Shown here one piece after another: positions 44,561-55,445 of a stretch of DNA of 64,000 bases. Both the position numbers and the translations under genes were made by a program. The notes under the pieces were generated by a model. The model searched no databases, was not told the DNA's origin, and saw nothing but the letters and a program-made list of their open reading frames with translations. This stretch comes from DASQDN01 sp963833675 (GTDB lineage: Bacteria > Acidobacteriota > Terriglobia > Bryobacterales > Bryobacteraceae), in assembly GCA_963833675.1 (NCBI GenBank), contig CAWHYW010000006.1:29116-93115 (forward strand), read 5' to 3'. The stretch's first letter is position 1. Each line of letters starts with the position of its first letter.

Positions 44561-47500
44561 ATGAAACGTTTTTGCACCGTTTTGCAAATCATGCTCTTCG
44601 TGTGCGCCTCCTCCGCGTGGAGTCAGGTTGCAACGGGATCGCTTAGTGGTACTGTTGTCGACGCAGTTGGAGCCGCCATTCCCGGGGCTGCCGTTGTGGC
44701 AAAGAACGAAGCCACTGGAGTCGAGTTTAAGACCGAATCATCCGAAGCCGGTCTATATGTGTTCGCTACACTCCCCACGGGCGTCTATGGGGTAACCGCC
44801 GAAAAGACGGGGTTTAAAAAGTCGGTGCGCAGTGGCATCGAGATACGCATTGCCACCCGTCAGGAATTAGATGTTCGGATGGAAATTGGTGAAGTTCAAC
44901 AGACCGTCGAGGTCACCGGTGAAGCGCAGCTGCTGGAGACAGTCAGCACGCAACGCGGCCAGAATCTTTCGACGCAATTCATGAATAATCTGCCATTTTA
45001 TTTCGGCGGCATCCGGAGTCCACGTGCCTTTGTCGGCTACATGCAGGGTGCGAATCAAGGGGCTGAGCTTTCGGTCCAGGGTTCGAACGGCCGTTCGCAG
45101 GAAGTGCTCATTGACGGTGCGTCCTTCACCATTCCTGAATCGGGAGGAACCTCTTTCAACCCACCCGCCGCGGAAATGTTTGATGAATTCAAGATGCTGA
45201 CCACTTTCGACGCTGAGTATGGCCGAGCGGGTGGAGGCATTGAACTCTATCACTCAAAATCAGGCACCAACGATCTTCATGGCACTGCCTTCCTCAATAT
45301 GAGGCGCGACATCTGGAACGCAAATACGTGGGCTAACAACGCCAGCGGTCGCGTCAGGCCTAAGGAGCGCACGAACGAGGTAGGCGGAGCCGCTGGCGGG
45401 CCAGTTTGGATTCCGAAGGTCTATGACGGACGCAACAAAAGCTTTTTCTATTTCACCTACACGGAAATCCTTCAGCCCGCTGGAATATCGCAACAAGTCA
45501 ATACCGTGCCGACTGCCAGGATGAAGCAGGGCGATTTCGGCGAGCTTCCCTCTTCGCAGATCATCTATGATCCACTGACTACTTCCGGAAACACGCGCCA
45601 GCCTTTCCCGAATCAAACCATTCCGAGAAACCGTTTCAGCGCTATCTCGAGTAAGCTTCTGAGTGCAATTCCCGATCCGACACGTCCGGGACTCACAAGC
45701 AACTATGACTACGTCGCGACTACCAACCTCACCGACCCGATCTGGAGCCTGAAGTTCGATCATTCCATCACCACGAATCATCGATTGTCGTTTTTCGTTT
45801 CGAAGGACAATCAACTCTCCGATGTGGTGACTATTTTCGATGGCCCCCTAGGTCAGGGTTTGAAAACCTATCAAAGACCGGACAACTGGCGCTTCAATTA
45901 CGACTGGATCATCAAGCCGAATCTTCTATTCCACGTTACGTACGGTTACTCTCGAACCCGGCAGCTCTGGGATAACCCTCAGCAGAAGGGAGCGGCTTCG
46001 GCGTTTGGATTTCCGGGTATCACAGGGGACGCGGATGCAATGCCGCGAGTCATGTTCACCGGGGCGGATGGGTACACGAACTGGGGTGTTCAGGACGGCA
46101 AGGTCTCTAATGGAAGCCAGCTTAACGCGACAAAGATGTTCACTGCCGCCATCAACTGGGTGCATGGGAAGCACGAAATCAAGACCGGAATGGATATGCG
46201 CTATTTGTCGACCTTCTCCGATCCACTTGATTTAGCCGGATCCAACGGACAATATTTCTTCGCGCGAGCACAAACTGGGCTGCCGACGAATCTGAGCGGC
46301 ACAGGCAATGCCTTTGCTAGTCTGTTGTTGGGCGCGGTGGACTCGGCCAATCGGACGGCTCTACCAGTCGTCCCTGGCTTTATCCGTTATCAGTATTACG
46401 CCGGGTACGTACAGGATAACTGGAGAGTTAATTCGCGACTTACGTTGAACCTGGGGCTGCGGTATGAAGTTCCAATGAACTGGATGGCCGACAACGGCGA
46501 CTACTCCGGCCTAGATCTTAGCCGCCCGAACCCAGGAGCCGGTAATCGCAATGGCGCGCTCGTATTCTACGGGTCGGGCGCAGGACGTGAAGGTGTCCTC
46601 CGGCCGTATCCTACTGACTTCACCGGTTTCGGACCGCATTTGGGCTTTGCCTTCCGATTAACTTCCAAAACGGTCATCCGCGGAGGATATAGCATTGTTT
46701 ACCAAGCGCTCGGAAATGGCGGGTGCGGTTGCCGTACCGGATTCGCAAATCCGATTGTCGTCAACTCGGACGGTGTCAATCCGGCTCTCAATTGGGATAA
46801 CGGCATCGCGCCGCCGCCCAGCTTCCGCCCACCGCCCACAATCGATCCGACAGTGGCCAACAACACGGATGCCGATTACTTTTCAAAGAATTTTGGAAAG
46901 GCCCCCCGTATTCCGAACTGGACTTTCAATGTTCAGCATGAGATTAAGCAGTATCTGATCGAGGTCGGGTATGTAGGTAATCGTGGGACGCGCTTGAATT
47001 CGACGACGGATCTCAACCAGGTTCCAGTTGATCGTTTATCGCTTGGAAGCCTATTACAACAACCGATCGACAGCCCCCAAGTGGTTGCAGCCGGTTTCAG
47101 CAAGCCCTATCCTAACTTCACGGGCACGTTGGCGCAGGCATTGCGTCCGTATCCGCAATACCTAAATATCAGCGAACGCAATTCAGCAGTCGGACGAACT
47201 TGGTATGATGCACTGCAAACCAAAGTAGAACGTAGATTCGGCGATTTACAGCTGTCGGCGACTTACGTTTGGTCCAAGTCGCTGGCCCTGGATACGTACC
47301 GACAGATTTTCACGCAGAATCAGTCCTACCCACAAGATGCCTACAATCAACAAGAGAATAAGAGCTATTCGTTTTTTGACCAACCACACGTTCTGAACAT
47401 CCTCTGGTCGTGGAACATTCCGTTCGGAAAGGGCAAAAGGTGGTTGGGTACCGGTGGGCAGTGGCAGGACTGGATCGTGGGAGGTTGGACACTTAGCGGT

Positions 47501-47964
47501 ATTCAACAGTACCGGTCGAGCGGCCTGATTCAAGTCGTGGCACCGAACACCCTTGGCAATGGTGTCATCTTCTCGCGCTATAAGAAGGCGAATGTAGGAT
47601 CAGGTCCCATTCAGACCGGTGTCGATGCTACTTCGCTCGACCCCAACAATCCAGCTGTCCGGTGGTTCAACGCCGCGGCGTTTACGATACCGGGTCAGTA
47701 TCAGCTCGGGAATTCGGCAATGTTCTATGGCGAATATCGGCAGCCATACATTCGGAATGAACAGCTCTCTATCGTGAAGCGGACGAACTTCCGTTATCTG
47801 AATGACCGGGGAGTAATGCTCACCTATCGGGCTGACATCTACAATCTCTTTAACCGAACGGCCTTCGGTGTCAACGGCACGATCGGGAACGCCGATTTCG
47901 GAAAGGCGACTGGTCCACAAATTGGTGCGCGCGTCATCACGATGGGCTTCGGCTCAATTTCTAA
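44561..47964 (+). CDS. Oar-like TonB-dependent receptor with carboxypeptidase-regulatory N-terminus
   Basis: About 1134 aa. Signal peptide (MKRFCTVLQIMLFVCASSAWS) then a carboxypeptidase-regulatory-like fold (GSLSGTVVDAVGAAIPGAAVVAKNEATG), a plug domain (VLIDGASFTIPESGG, AEYGRAGGGIELYHSKSG) and a long beta-barrel. The last strand shows a one-base deletion in a G-run near 47945: the barrel end MGLRLNF-stop (TAA at 47962-47964) is lost and the frame instead reads on into the next gene. Restoring one G recovers a normal aromatic C-terminus. Import of large ligands such as oligosaccharides or peptides is likely; ligand unknown. Confidence 0.88.
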
Positions 47965-47983
47965 TACGATTCCCTGTTGTTGT

Positions 47984-48013
47984 AAAAGGCCCGTCTGCAC
48001 GGCGGGCCTTTTT
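47984..48013 (+). terminator. intrinsic terminator after the Oar-like gene
   Basis: AAAAGGCCCG (47984-47993) pairs with CGGGCCTTTT (48003-48012), loop of nine, with a T-rich tail. It lies 20 bp after the repaired stop codon, supporting the view that the receptor ends at 47964 and does not fuse to pcm. Confidence 0.85.
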
Positions 48014-48046
48014 ATTTCCGGTACGATTCAGGTAAAGGGCCAATGT

Positions 48047-48733
48047 ATGGGCAAGGTTCTGGTTACACTGGCGGCATTGATCCGGATCCTACATGCTCAG
48101 GATCAGTACACAGGGCAGCGCGAGAGGATGGTTCGCGAACAGATCGAATCGCGAGGTATCCACAGCCATGCGGTACTGAACGCGCTGCGTGTGACACCGC
48201 GACACCTATTTATGCCGGTTGATGCCCGATAGGCTGCATATGAAGATCACCCAGTCCCGATCGGGTATGGCCAGACGATCTCGCAGCCATACATCGTGGC
48301 CTTTATGACCGATATACTCCGCCTCGGGAGGGAACATAAGGTTCTCGAGATCGGTACCGGCTCCGGTTATCAGGCGGCAGTCTTATCCCTATTTTCGAAG
48401 GAAGTTTACACCATTGAAATCGTGCCCGAACTGGCGCGATCCGCCTCACAGACCTTGCAACAATTGGGCTATAGAAACGTGTTTGTGCGAGGTGGCGACG
48501 GCTATCGAGGCTGGCCGGAAAAGGCGCCTTTCGATCGCATCCTATTGACGGCAGCGCCACCAGAGATCCCTTCGTCTCTCGTCACGCAGCTTCGCGCGGG
48601 CGGGAAGCTCGTCGCGCCCGTAGGCGTCGCTTCTTCAGCGCAGGAAATTGTGATTCTGGACAAGGGCGGCGATGGAAAGGTGACCACTCGTTCCGTGTTG
48701 CCGGTACGATTCGTGCCGATGGTGCGACCTTAA
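48047..48733 (+). CDS. pcm: protein-L-isoaspartate O-methyltransferase, interrupted by an in-frame amber
   Basis: 228 codons including one internal TAG. ATG 48047 opens a signal-like segment (MGKVLVTLAALIRILHAQ) so the enzyme may be periplasmic. Before the stop: RERMVREQIESRGI, ALRVTPRHLFMPVDAR; after TAG (48230-48232) the same frame continues AAYEDHPVPIGYGQTISQPYIVAFM, VLEIGTGSGYQAAVLS, VRGGDGYRGWPEKAPFDRILLTAAPPEIP. Family members usually have a leucine- or glutamine-type residue there, so CAG-to-TAG or a base error is likely. Repairs isoaspartyl damage using SAM. Its stop overlaps the convergent regulator gene by 3 bp. Confidence 0.8.
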
Positions 48734-49537
48734 CTGCGAGACTCGCCTAGGCGACCGTCGCCAAATGCGGATCCGTTCGCTGCGACAGCGGGAAGTACGC
48801 TTCGCCTTGCGATCGCGAGTTGAACAGCGCTCTTCACATCCGCCGGACGGATCGGCTTGAAGACCACGGCTTCCGGCTCAGCCCATGCAAGTTGATGGAC
48901 GAAATCGGATTCCATGCACTGGCGGAGCGATGACAACCACCGGCACCTCATGGGATTCGTGCACGTGGCGGGTCAGTTCAAATCCATTCATGGGACCCGT
49001 TAGGGTCACGCCGGTAATGAGCACTGCTGGATGAGATTGATCGAGAGCGTTTTGCGCATCCTCACCGCAATCGATAATGGCGCCGATCGGCACACCCATA
49101 CTGTCAAAACATTCGGAGACGGCCGCGATCGTGGCCCGATCTTTGTCGACGATTACCGCACGGCCTTCAATGCGGTCCGAGACCCCCAACGGCACCTCAC
49201 TTCGCAGATAGAAGCGAGGGAGATAGTCTCCGGGACGGTATCGAATCAGAACAGCATCATTGATGCCTTCGTTCAGATAGTAAACGTCGATTTTGGCGCG
49301 AAGTTGACGTGCCGCTACCCTTACGGCCGAGTCGACTCGCGGATCAAATGAGTCCGGCTTGCCGAACACCGCCAAGGCAATGCAGTATTCTTTCAAACGG
49401 TCTTCGCAGCCAGCGAGACCTTGCTCGACTGTGTATAACAGGAAAGCACGCAGCCGGGGCGAGGTTCGGAAATATCGGCTGTCCAGCATCCGATTGAGTT
49501 GATTCCGCACAGCTTGCGGATCGGGATGATTCATCAT
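48730..49537 (-). CDS. putative regulator: N-terminal domain of cyclase-associated type plus degenerate receiver (one frameshift)
   Basis: About 268 aa. Start ATG 49537 (an ATG follows at once) with GGGAGA about 8 bp upstream. Residues about 1-110 match a domain seen before adenylate-cyclase and TPR modules in Acidobacteria (LRAFLLYTVEQGL, LKEYCIALAVFGKPDSFDPRVDSAVRVAARQLRAKIDVYY, GDYLPRF). The second half is a receiver fold: AVIVDKDRATIAAVSECF, then LITGVTLTGPMNGFELTRHV, and after a shift near 48930, VVFKPIRPADVKSAV. The phosphoacceptor aspartate is absent (TG), so it may act without phosphorylation. Downstream of the divergent exosortase/EpsI pair only by position. Confidence 0.7.
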
Positions 49538-49800
49538 AATACAAGCTTCTCCCGACGAACTTGACGGGGTAGATACTCCCACAAACTGGGGTACTACTCC
49601 CGTACTGAATTAGGTTAACAAACCTTCAGGCCTGATAACAAAACTTTTTACGGGAATGTCCTATAAATAACAGAAATGAGACTGCCCTGCGCTGTTCTTC
49701 ACTTAAGCCTTTATATACAGGGACTTACGTTAATTGGCAGAGCGGGCTATTGCTGAATTGATGGCTAGCCCAATTCCGAAGAACGCGTGTACGGATTTCC

Positions 49801-50463
49801 TCAGGACGGAAAATGCGCGCGTAAAGGAAAGTAGAACGCCTGCACGAAATTGATGGCAGCCTTCTCCGAATTTTCGACGTCGCCATCGACCACCGGGACC
49901 ACTACACGAACCAACGCCGTATCCGTGCGGTTATAGCGAAGCGCATCGGCGACCACGAAGAACTTCGCCTTGTACTCGCTCGCGACAACACGGTCTCTCG
50001 ATTGATACCAATAGAGCACGATACTCTTCTGGTCCCCTTTGGCTACCACGTAGCGATTCGCTTCGATGGGTTCCGAGCGGCCATCGATCGGGATCTGGAT
50101 GATATCGGAAACCGAAGGGATCCAGCCACTGCCCGGGAGACAGTTCTTCGGTGAATGCGGTGTTTGCCCGGTTCGCTGCGATCGAAAATAGGCGACAAAC
50201 AGGTGTGCAGCCCGTTGCTGCTCCAGGCTGACATAGGAGCGGCTCAGTAATTCGTCCGCCTTGAGGACGTCCTGGATTTCCTGCTCGACTACGCCTTCCT
50301 GCTGCATTGTCCATGATCCGAACTGCGTAGGAACTTGAGCAAGAGGAACGTTCTGCGGAATGACCTCCGATCGCGTGAACCCGTAAACTACTGCGACTTG
50401 CAGCACAAGCACAACCGTAAGAATTCTGGAAGGCCTGCTCTGGAGAAACCCGTTATTAAGCAT
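49801..50463 (-). CDS. EpsI-family (DUF3485) exosortase-associated protein
   Basis: 220 aa from the ATG with GAGGT about 6 bp upstream; it overlaps the exosortase stop by 8 bp. One N-terminal membrane helix (RILTVVLVLQVAVVYGF), then a periplasmic domain with the family motif HSPKNCLPGSGWIP and YWYQSRDRVVASEY. EpsI proteins occur only with exosortases and are thought to act on exopolysaccharide or on sorted proteins. No PEP-CTERM target or glycosyltransferase is visible in this window. Confidence 0.88.
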   Translation of the reverse strand: MLNNGFLQSRPSRILTVVLVLQVAVVYGFTRSEVIPQNVPLAQVPTQFGSWTMQQEGVVEQEIQDVLKADELLSRSYVSLEQQRAAHLFVAYFRSQRTGQTPHSPKNCLPGSGWIPSVSDIIQIPIDGRSEPIEANRYVVAKGDQKSIVLYWYQSRDRVVASEYKAKFFVVADALRYNRTDTALVRVVVPVVDGDVENSEKAAINFVQAFYFPLRAHFPS

Positions 50464-51373
50464 CGGCGACCTCAACATGAGATTTGGCGTGAGGGCGAAT
50501 GAGGCGGTACACGCGATTAATAATCTGATGCGTGATGATCATCATCGTGAGAGCGATCATGAAGATGACCCAACCCGATGCTGTATGCGCCGCTCCATGA
50601 GCGAGTTCGGGATTCATTTCACTCATGATACCGGTTAAAGTAACTCTTCCGGCATTGGCGAGGATAGCGATCGGAATAGTAGCGAAAAACAGAACGACAC
50701 GCATCCACCTCTTGCTATCGAAGAAATACCCGTAGACGAGCGAAAGGAAGGTGAGTGAGAGCAACGAACGTATTCCGCTGCAGGCCTCCACGACGCTCAG
50801 TTTCTGGCTCGCGAGTTCCAGAACGTTGCCGTCTCGGAGGACTGGTATCCCAATAAACTCCAGCGTGTGCGCCGCAACTTCACTCGCAAACAATTGCAAC
50901 GGGAAAGTGATCCGGTTGTAAATGACCGCGGGGATCGGAATCATGAAGAACAACAGCACCAGTGGGAAAACCATCGCACGAACTGCATACGTGCCGCCGA
51001 AAAGCAGCACCGTTCCGATAACTGCCTCGACGAAAGCTGTCCGCGCCAAAAACAGCTCGGCACCCAACGTCCCGATATACATCTGCAGACCAGCGAAGAC
51101 GATGATGGCCAATCCCCAATAGTTCGGAGTCAGCTTGCGCCCAAGCAGCCGATCCCGCCTGTGCCAGGCGATGTAACCCGCGATCAAAGGAACGAAAAAT
51201 CCATGCCCCATGTCCTCGTCGTTGTTCCACTGGTTCACCAGGCGCATCAGAACCGGGCCATAACTTAACACCAGCAGGATAAAAAACCACGTCAGAACGG
51301 CCCAGGGGACCTGTTGGCTAGCCGGCGGTGGATCAGAAACTTGTGGAACGACGGGGTTGGCAACCGAACTCAT
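50456..51373 (-). CDS. exosortase
   Basis: 305 aa integral membrane protein with eight or so hydrophobic segments. The exosortase triad is complete: C198 in SVVEACSGIRSLL, R243 in ANAGRVTLTG and a histidine in AHGAAHTASGW (about 259-263). Exosortases cut PEP-CTERM proteins at the inner face of the envelope and hand them to exopolysaccharide. N-terminal proline-rich cytoplasmic leader (VVPQVSDPPPASQQVPW). Coupled to EpsI by overlap; divergent from the S55 protease gene, 27 bp away. Confidence 0.92.
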   Translation of the reverse strand: MSSVANPVVPQVSDPPPASQQVPWAVLTWFFILLVLSYGPVLMRLVNQWNNDEDMGHGFFVPLIAGYIAWHRRDRLLGRKLTPNYWGLAIIVFAGLQMYIGTLGAELFLARTAFVEAVIGTVLLFGGTYAVRAMVFPLVLLFFMIPIPAVIYNRITFPLQLFASEVAAHTLEFIGIPVLRDGNVLELASQKLSVVEACSGIRSLLSLTFLSLVYGYFFDSKRWMRVVLFFATIPIAILANAGRVTLTGIMSEMNPELAHGAAHTASGWVIFMIALTMMIITHQIINRVYRLIRPHAKSHVEVADA

Positions 51374-51400
51374 GCGAGCAACAAACCTACTGGTCTAATC

Positions 51401-53176
51401 ATGATACCCGACACCACAGAAACCGCAACGCTTGTCACGTCTAGAATGGTACTGGTGTCCGTTCTACGTGCGCTTTACTATTGTAGTACTGTAGCTTGCG
51501 TCCTGGGGTGGGCGGCTCCCCCGCCGACGTCACCCCGTGAATTCTTCCCGATAAATGAAATCCGGCCCGGACTCAAAGGCATAGGAAAAACTGTATTCGA
51601 GGGCACTACAGTCGAAGAATTTCAGGTCGAGATTCTCGGCGTGCTGGAGAATGCCGGTCCAAAACAGTCGATTATCCTCGCCCGGCTGAGTGGTGGACCG
51701 CTTGATCGAACAGGTGTAATGCAAGGTATGAGTGGTAGTCCCGTTTACATAAACGGCAGACTAGCCGGAGCCGTCGCGATGGCATTTCCGTTCTCAAAGG
51801 AACCGATCGCCGGAATTCGTCCGATCGCGGAAATGCTCGCTGGCGGGGATACGGGACATCCGCGGGCCGTGCAGGCAAGAGCGAAGCTATTCGATTCGGA
51901 ACTCACCGACTTGGCAACGCCATTGTCTTTCAACGGTTTTACCCGGTCCACTTTGGATGCGTTTGCACCTCAGCTGCGCGCGTTGGGACTTGAACCGCGA
52001 CAGGGATTGTCCGCCGGCCGTCAACCTTCTGACCATCGAACTACCGCTCCGCTGGAGCCGGGATCGATGATCAGTGTGCAACTGATCACGGGCGATATGA
52101 GCGTGGGCGCGGACGGCACAGTGACGCACGTCGACGGAAATCGAGTGTATGCGTTCGGACATAGATTCCTCTCCGTGGGGCCGACGGACGTACCCTTTAC
52201 GCGAGCTTCCGTGATCGCGTTGCTGCCCAACCTTTCAACCTCGTTCAAGATTTCAGCAAGCGGCGACTGGCTTGGCGCGATCACGTCTGACAGAAATGCC
52301 GCAGTAGCAGGTGAGATAGGCCGCAGGCCGCAGATGACACCTGTAAGCATCACGGTTTCCAGTTCCGCAACGCCGGTTCGTTACAGCATGGAAATGGCGC
52401 AGGATCGACTTCTCTCCCCCATGCTGCTGCAGATGATGATCTATTCGGCGCTGGATGCTACGGAGCGCACTCTCGGATCGGGAGCGGTCCGCATTCATGG
52501 TCAGATCGAATTTGCCGGAATCGCAGAGCCTCTGCGGTTCGATAATCTGCACTCGGGCGATGTTAACGTTCCCCTGCAAACTGCGCTGGCCACCGCGATG
52601 CCGCTCGGCTATGCGCTCCAGAATGCGGTGGAAGAGATTCGTATTCGGAAGGTAGACATCGCACTCGATTCCTTTACCGCCAAGAAGCAGGCCAGCATTG
52701 AGAATGCCTGGCTCTCGCGACGAGAGGCGCGGCCCGGTGACAGCGTGGATGTCATGGTGGAGGTTGCCGGCGCCGGCGGCGCGCGCACCAAGCACAAGCT
52801 CCGATACGACATCCCGGTCGGATCGCCGCTAGGAACACTGTATTTCACCGTCGGAGATGGCCCGACGGTGAATGCGGCGGAGCAACGATACTTCGCGCTG
52901 GGACAGCCTCGTCCCGCAGCGGAACTGATCTCGTTCTTGAATTCGCTCCGTCCAAATACGAAGGGTTACGTACGCGTCTGGCGTACCGATACGGCTTATC
53001 AGATTGATGGCAGGGACCTGCCCGATCCTCCCCCGTCGCTCGCAATGATCCTGAGCCGCACGCAGGCGGGCACTTCGGTATCTCCGCGGACGTCAACTAT
53101 AGCCGAGATGATTTTCGCGGCAGGGGATCTTTCGGTCACAGGTTCGAAGACGCTACAGCTGGAAGTGAAGGAATGA
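51401..53176 (+). CDS. SpoIVB-type (S55) serine peptidase domain protein, secreted
   Basis: 591 aa; a second candidate ATG lies at 51446, just before the hydrophobic signal (MVLVSVLRALYYCSTVACVLGWA). The N-terminal half matches the S55 domain found in Acidobacteria: PINEIRPGLKGIGKTVFEG, then the serine motif MQGMSGSPVYINGRLAGAVAM. The middle and C-terminus form beta-rich modules (DNLHSGDVNVPLQTALA, KHKLRYDIPVGSPLGTLYFTV). SpoIVB-type proteases release or activate other membrane proteins. Its TGA overlaps the ATG of the propeller gene (ATGA), so the pair is coupled. Divergent from exosortase. Confidence 0.85.
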   Translation: MIPDTTETATLVTSRMVLVSVLRALYYCSTVACVLGWAAPPPTSPREFFPINEIRPGLKGIGKTVFEGTTVEEFQVEILGVLENAGPKQSIILARLSGGPLDRTGVMQGMSGSPVYINGRLAGAVAMAFPFSKEPIAGIRPIAEMLAGGDTGHPRAVQARAKLFDSELTDLATPLSFNGFTRSTLDAFAPQLRALGLEPRQGLSAGRQPSDHRTTAPLEPGSMISVQLITGDMSVGADGTVTHVDGNRVYAFGHRFLSVGPTDVPFTRASVIALLPNLSTSFKISASGDWLGAITSDRNAAVAGEIGRRPQMTPVSITVSSSATPVRYSMEMAQDRLLSPMLLQMMIYSALDATERTLGSGAVRIHGQIEFAGIAEPLRFDNLHSGDVNVPLQTALATAMPLGYALQNAVEEIRIRKVDIALDSFTAKKQASIENAWLSRREARPGDSVDVMVEVAGAGGARTKHKLRYDIPVGSPLGTLYFTVGDGPTVNAAEQRYFALGQPRPAAELISFLNSLRPNTKGYVRVWRTDTAYQIDGRDLPDPPPSLAMILSRTQAGTSVSPRTSTIAEMIFAAGDLSVTGSKTLQLEVKE

Positions 53177-55436
53177 CGCGTTTGTGGGCTGCTTTTGTGT
53201 TGGCGTGCGTGTCCGCATCTGGATCAAGCACGGCCGCCTGGGAGATGAACACCTACGCCGATTTCATGCGCGGTAGGTTCTCCGGGGTGTCATTGACCCG
53301 AGATGGAAAGATCGTCCTGGCTCCGCGGCTTGACCCCGTCTTTTCGTCCGATGAACCGTCGATCTGGACAGTTGCCCAGGGGGAAAACGGTTCCCTGCTC
53401 GTCGGAACCGGCCACCGCGGTCGTCTGTACAGAGTCGAGCGCAGCGGGGCCAGTTCATTGCTTTGGACCGCGCCGGAGCCTGAGATCTTCACAATTGCTG
53501 TCGCGCCGGATGGCTCGATATACGCCGGTACTTCCCCCAATGGGAAGGTCTATCGGATCCGAAACGGGAGCGCGGAAGAGTATTTCGCTCCTGAGGCGAA
53601 GTATATCTGGTCGCTGACTGTTGCGCGGGACGGTTCGCTGTATGTCGGAGTGGGTGACAACGGACGTGTGTATCGAGTGACCTCGAAGGGCATGGGCGAT
53701 GTTTGGTTTGAAACGGGCCAAAGCCATGTCACGGCCCTGACGATCGACAAGGAAGGAAGAGTTCTCGCTGGGACGGAACCGAACGGACTGATTTATCGAC
53801 TCTACGGCAAGGATAAAGCGTTCGTCCTTTACGATTCCAACCTGCCGGAGATTCGCACGCTGGTGACGGCGCCGGATGGAAGCATTTATGCGGCTGCACT
53901 CGGCGGGTCGGTTCAACAGCGGACGAATGCGGCGGGCGGCGCGTCTCAGACGGGCCCAGGGCGCGCCAGTCACCACTCCGACAACCACGATTACAGTGAC
54001 GGATGAAGCAGCGGCAGCGCAGGCCCCGCCTGACCTCAAACCTAAAGGCCCGGAATCTGCGAAGCCAGCGGCGCAGCCTGCGGCGTCCCGGACAAACGGT
54101 CTATACCGCTCAGCCGACTCCTGAGGTCGCGGGACTCGTCGATAAATCGGCTTTGTTTCGTATCTACCCGGACAACACCGTAGAAACACTCTGGTCTTCG
54201 AAGGAAGAGAACATCTACGATGTGCTGCTAAACGGCCCTCAGGTGCTGTTCTCAACCGATGCCAACGGCCGTATCTATCGGATGGCGCCCGACCGGCAAG
54301 TTACCCTCATTGCGCAAACCAACGAGGGCGAGACCACGAGGCTGCTTGGAACCGGCGCTAGTGTGGTTGCTGCTACCGGCACAATGGGGAAGCTCTATCG
54401 CTTATCGGAAAGCGAGACCGCGGACGGCAGTTATGAATCCCCAGTGCATGATGCCGGCACAGTCGCGCGCTGGGGTCAACTGAGTTGGCGGGGTGACCGT
54501 CGCGGCTCGGCGAAATTGGCCTTTCGCACGCGCACAGGGAATTCGGCAAGGCCGGACCGTACCTGGAGCGACTGGTCGGAACCCATGCGCGACCCTGTCG
54601 GATCCAGTGTCATCAGCCCGAACGCGCGCTTTATCCAGTGGCGTGCTGAGTTCTCCGGAGCGACGGCCAGTTCTCCCGTAGTCAGCGGTGTGACATTGGC
54701 ATACCTGCCGCAGAATAATCCTCCGGTCGTTCATTCTTTGAACGTGACTACGCAGCTTGCGCCGGCGTCGGCATCCGCTAAGGCTCCCACGACGCAAGCC
54801 GCTGCGGGGACATACAGCATCACCGTCACGGACACCGGCGAAGCTGGGGCATCGACCGTCTCCGGAACGGCATCGCAGGTAATGAATCGGGGTTTAAATC
54901 CGCAAATCCAGATCGTCTGGACGGCAGACGATCCGGATGGTGACCGGCTGACGTACGCTATCTATTTCCGCGGCGAAGATGAGACGCAATGGAAGCTGCT
55001 CCGCGGCGACTTCGCCGACGCAACACTGACTCTCGAGGGTGATGTTCTGGCCGACGGCCGGTACTTGTTTCGAGTGGTGGCTTCCGATAAGCCTTCGAAC
55101 TCCGGGGATTCGGCGCGTCAAGCCGAGCTGATCAGCGCCCCTGTCTTGTTCGATGCGACTCCGCCGGTGGTGACGGCCGGCGCCCCACACCGGTCTGGTA
55201 CCCGTGTCGAAATCCCGATTCAGGCCGTTGATGCGGCATCTCCTTTGCGCCGGGCGGAGTACTCAATGGATGCCGGTGCGTGGATGCCTTTGGATGCCGC
55301 GGACGGGGTGATCGACAGCAAACAGGAAGCATTCCGGGTGCGTCTCGATGCGCTCTCGCCTGGCGAACACATCGTGGTTGTTCGTGCGTACGATTCTTCG
55401 AATAATGTGGGATTGGCCAAGGTAGTCCTGAGGTAA
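53173..55436 (+). CDS. secreted beta-propeller with Ig-like C-terminus (two frameshifts)
   Basis: About 754 codons. Signal peptide (MTRLWAAFVLACVSASGSSTA). Repeats of the form GENGSLLVGTGHRGRLYRV, PDGSIYAGTSPNGKVYRI, RDGSLYVGVGDNGRVYRV and KEGRVLAGTEPNGLIYRL define a propeller that continues after the breaks (DANGRIYRMAPDR, ATGTMGKLYRLS). The C-terminal Ig-like part includes GRYLFRVVASDKPSN and GEHIVVVRAYDSSNNVG. A proline/alanine-rich linker (APPDLKPKGPESAKPAAQPAA) lies between the breaks at a GGG run near 53952 and a GG near 54098. The beta-rich structure suggests a scaffold for the S55 protease it follows. Confidence 0.8.
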
Positions 55437-55445
55437 TCGCCGGTC

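Noticed and set aside
47943..48232. An apparent fusion of the Oar-like receptor with pcm
   Set aside because: The fusion arises only from one missing G; the restored barrel ends normally and is followed by a clear intrinsic terminator, with pcm having its own ATG and signal-like segment.
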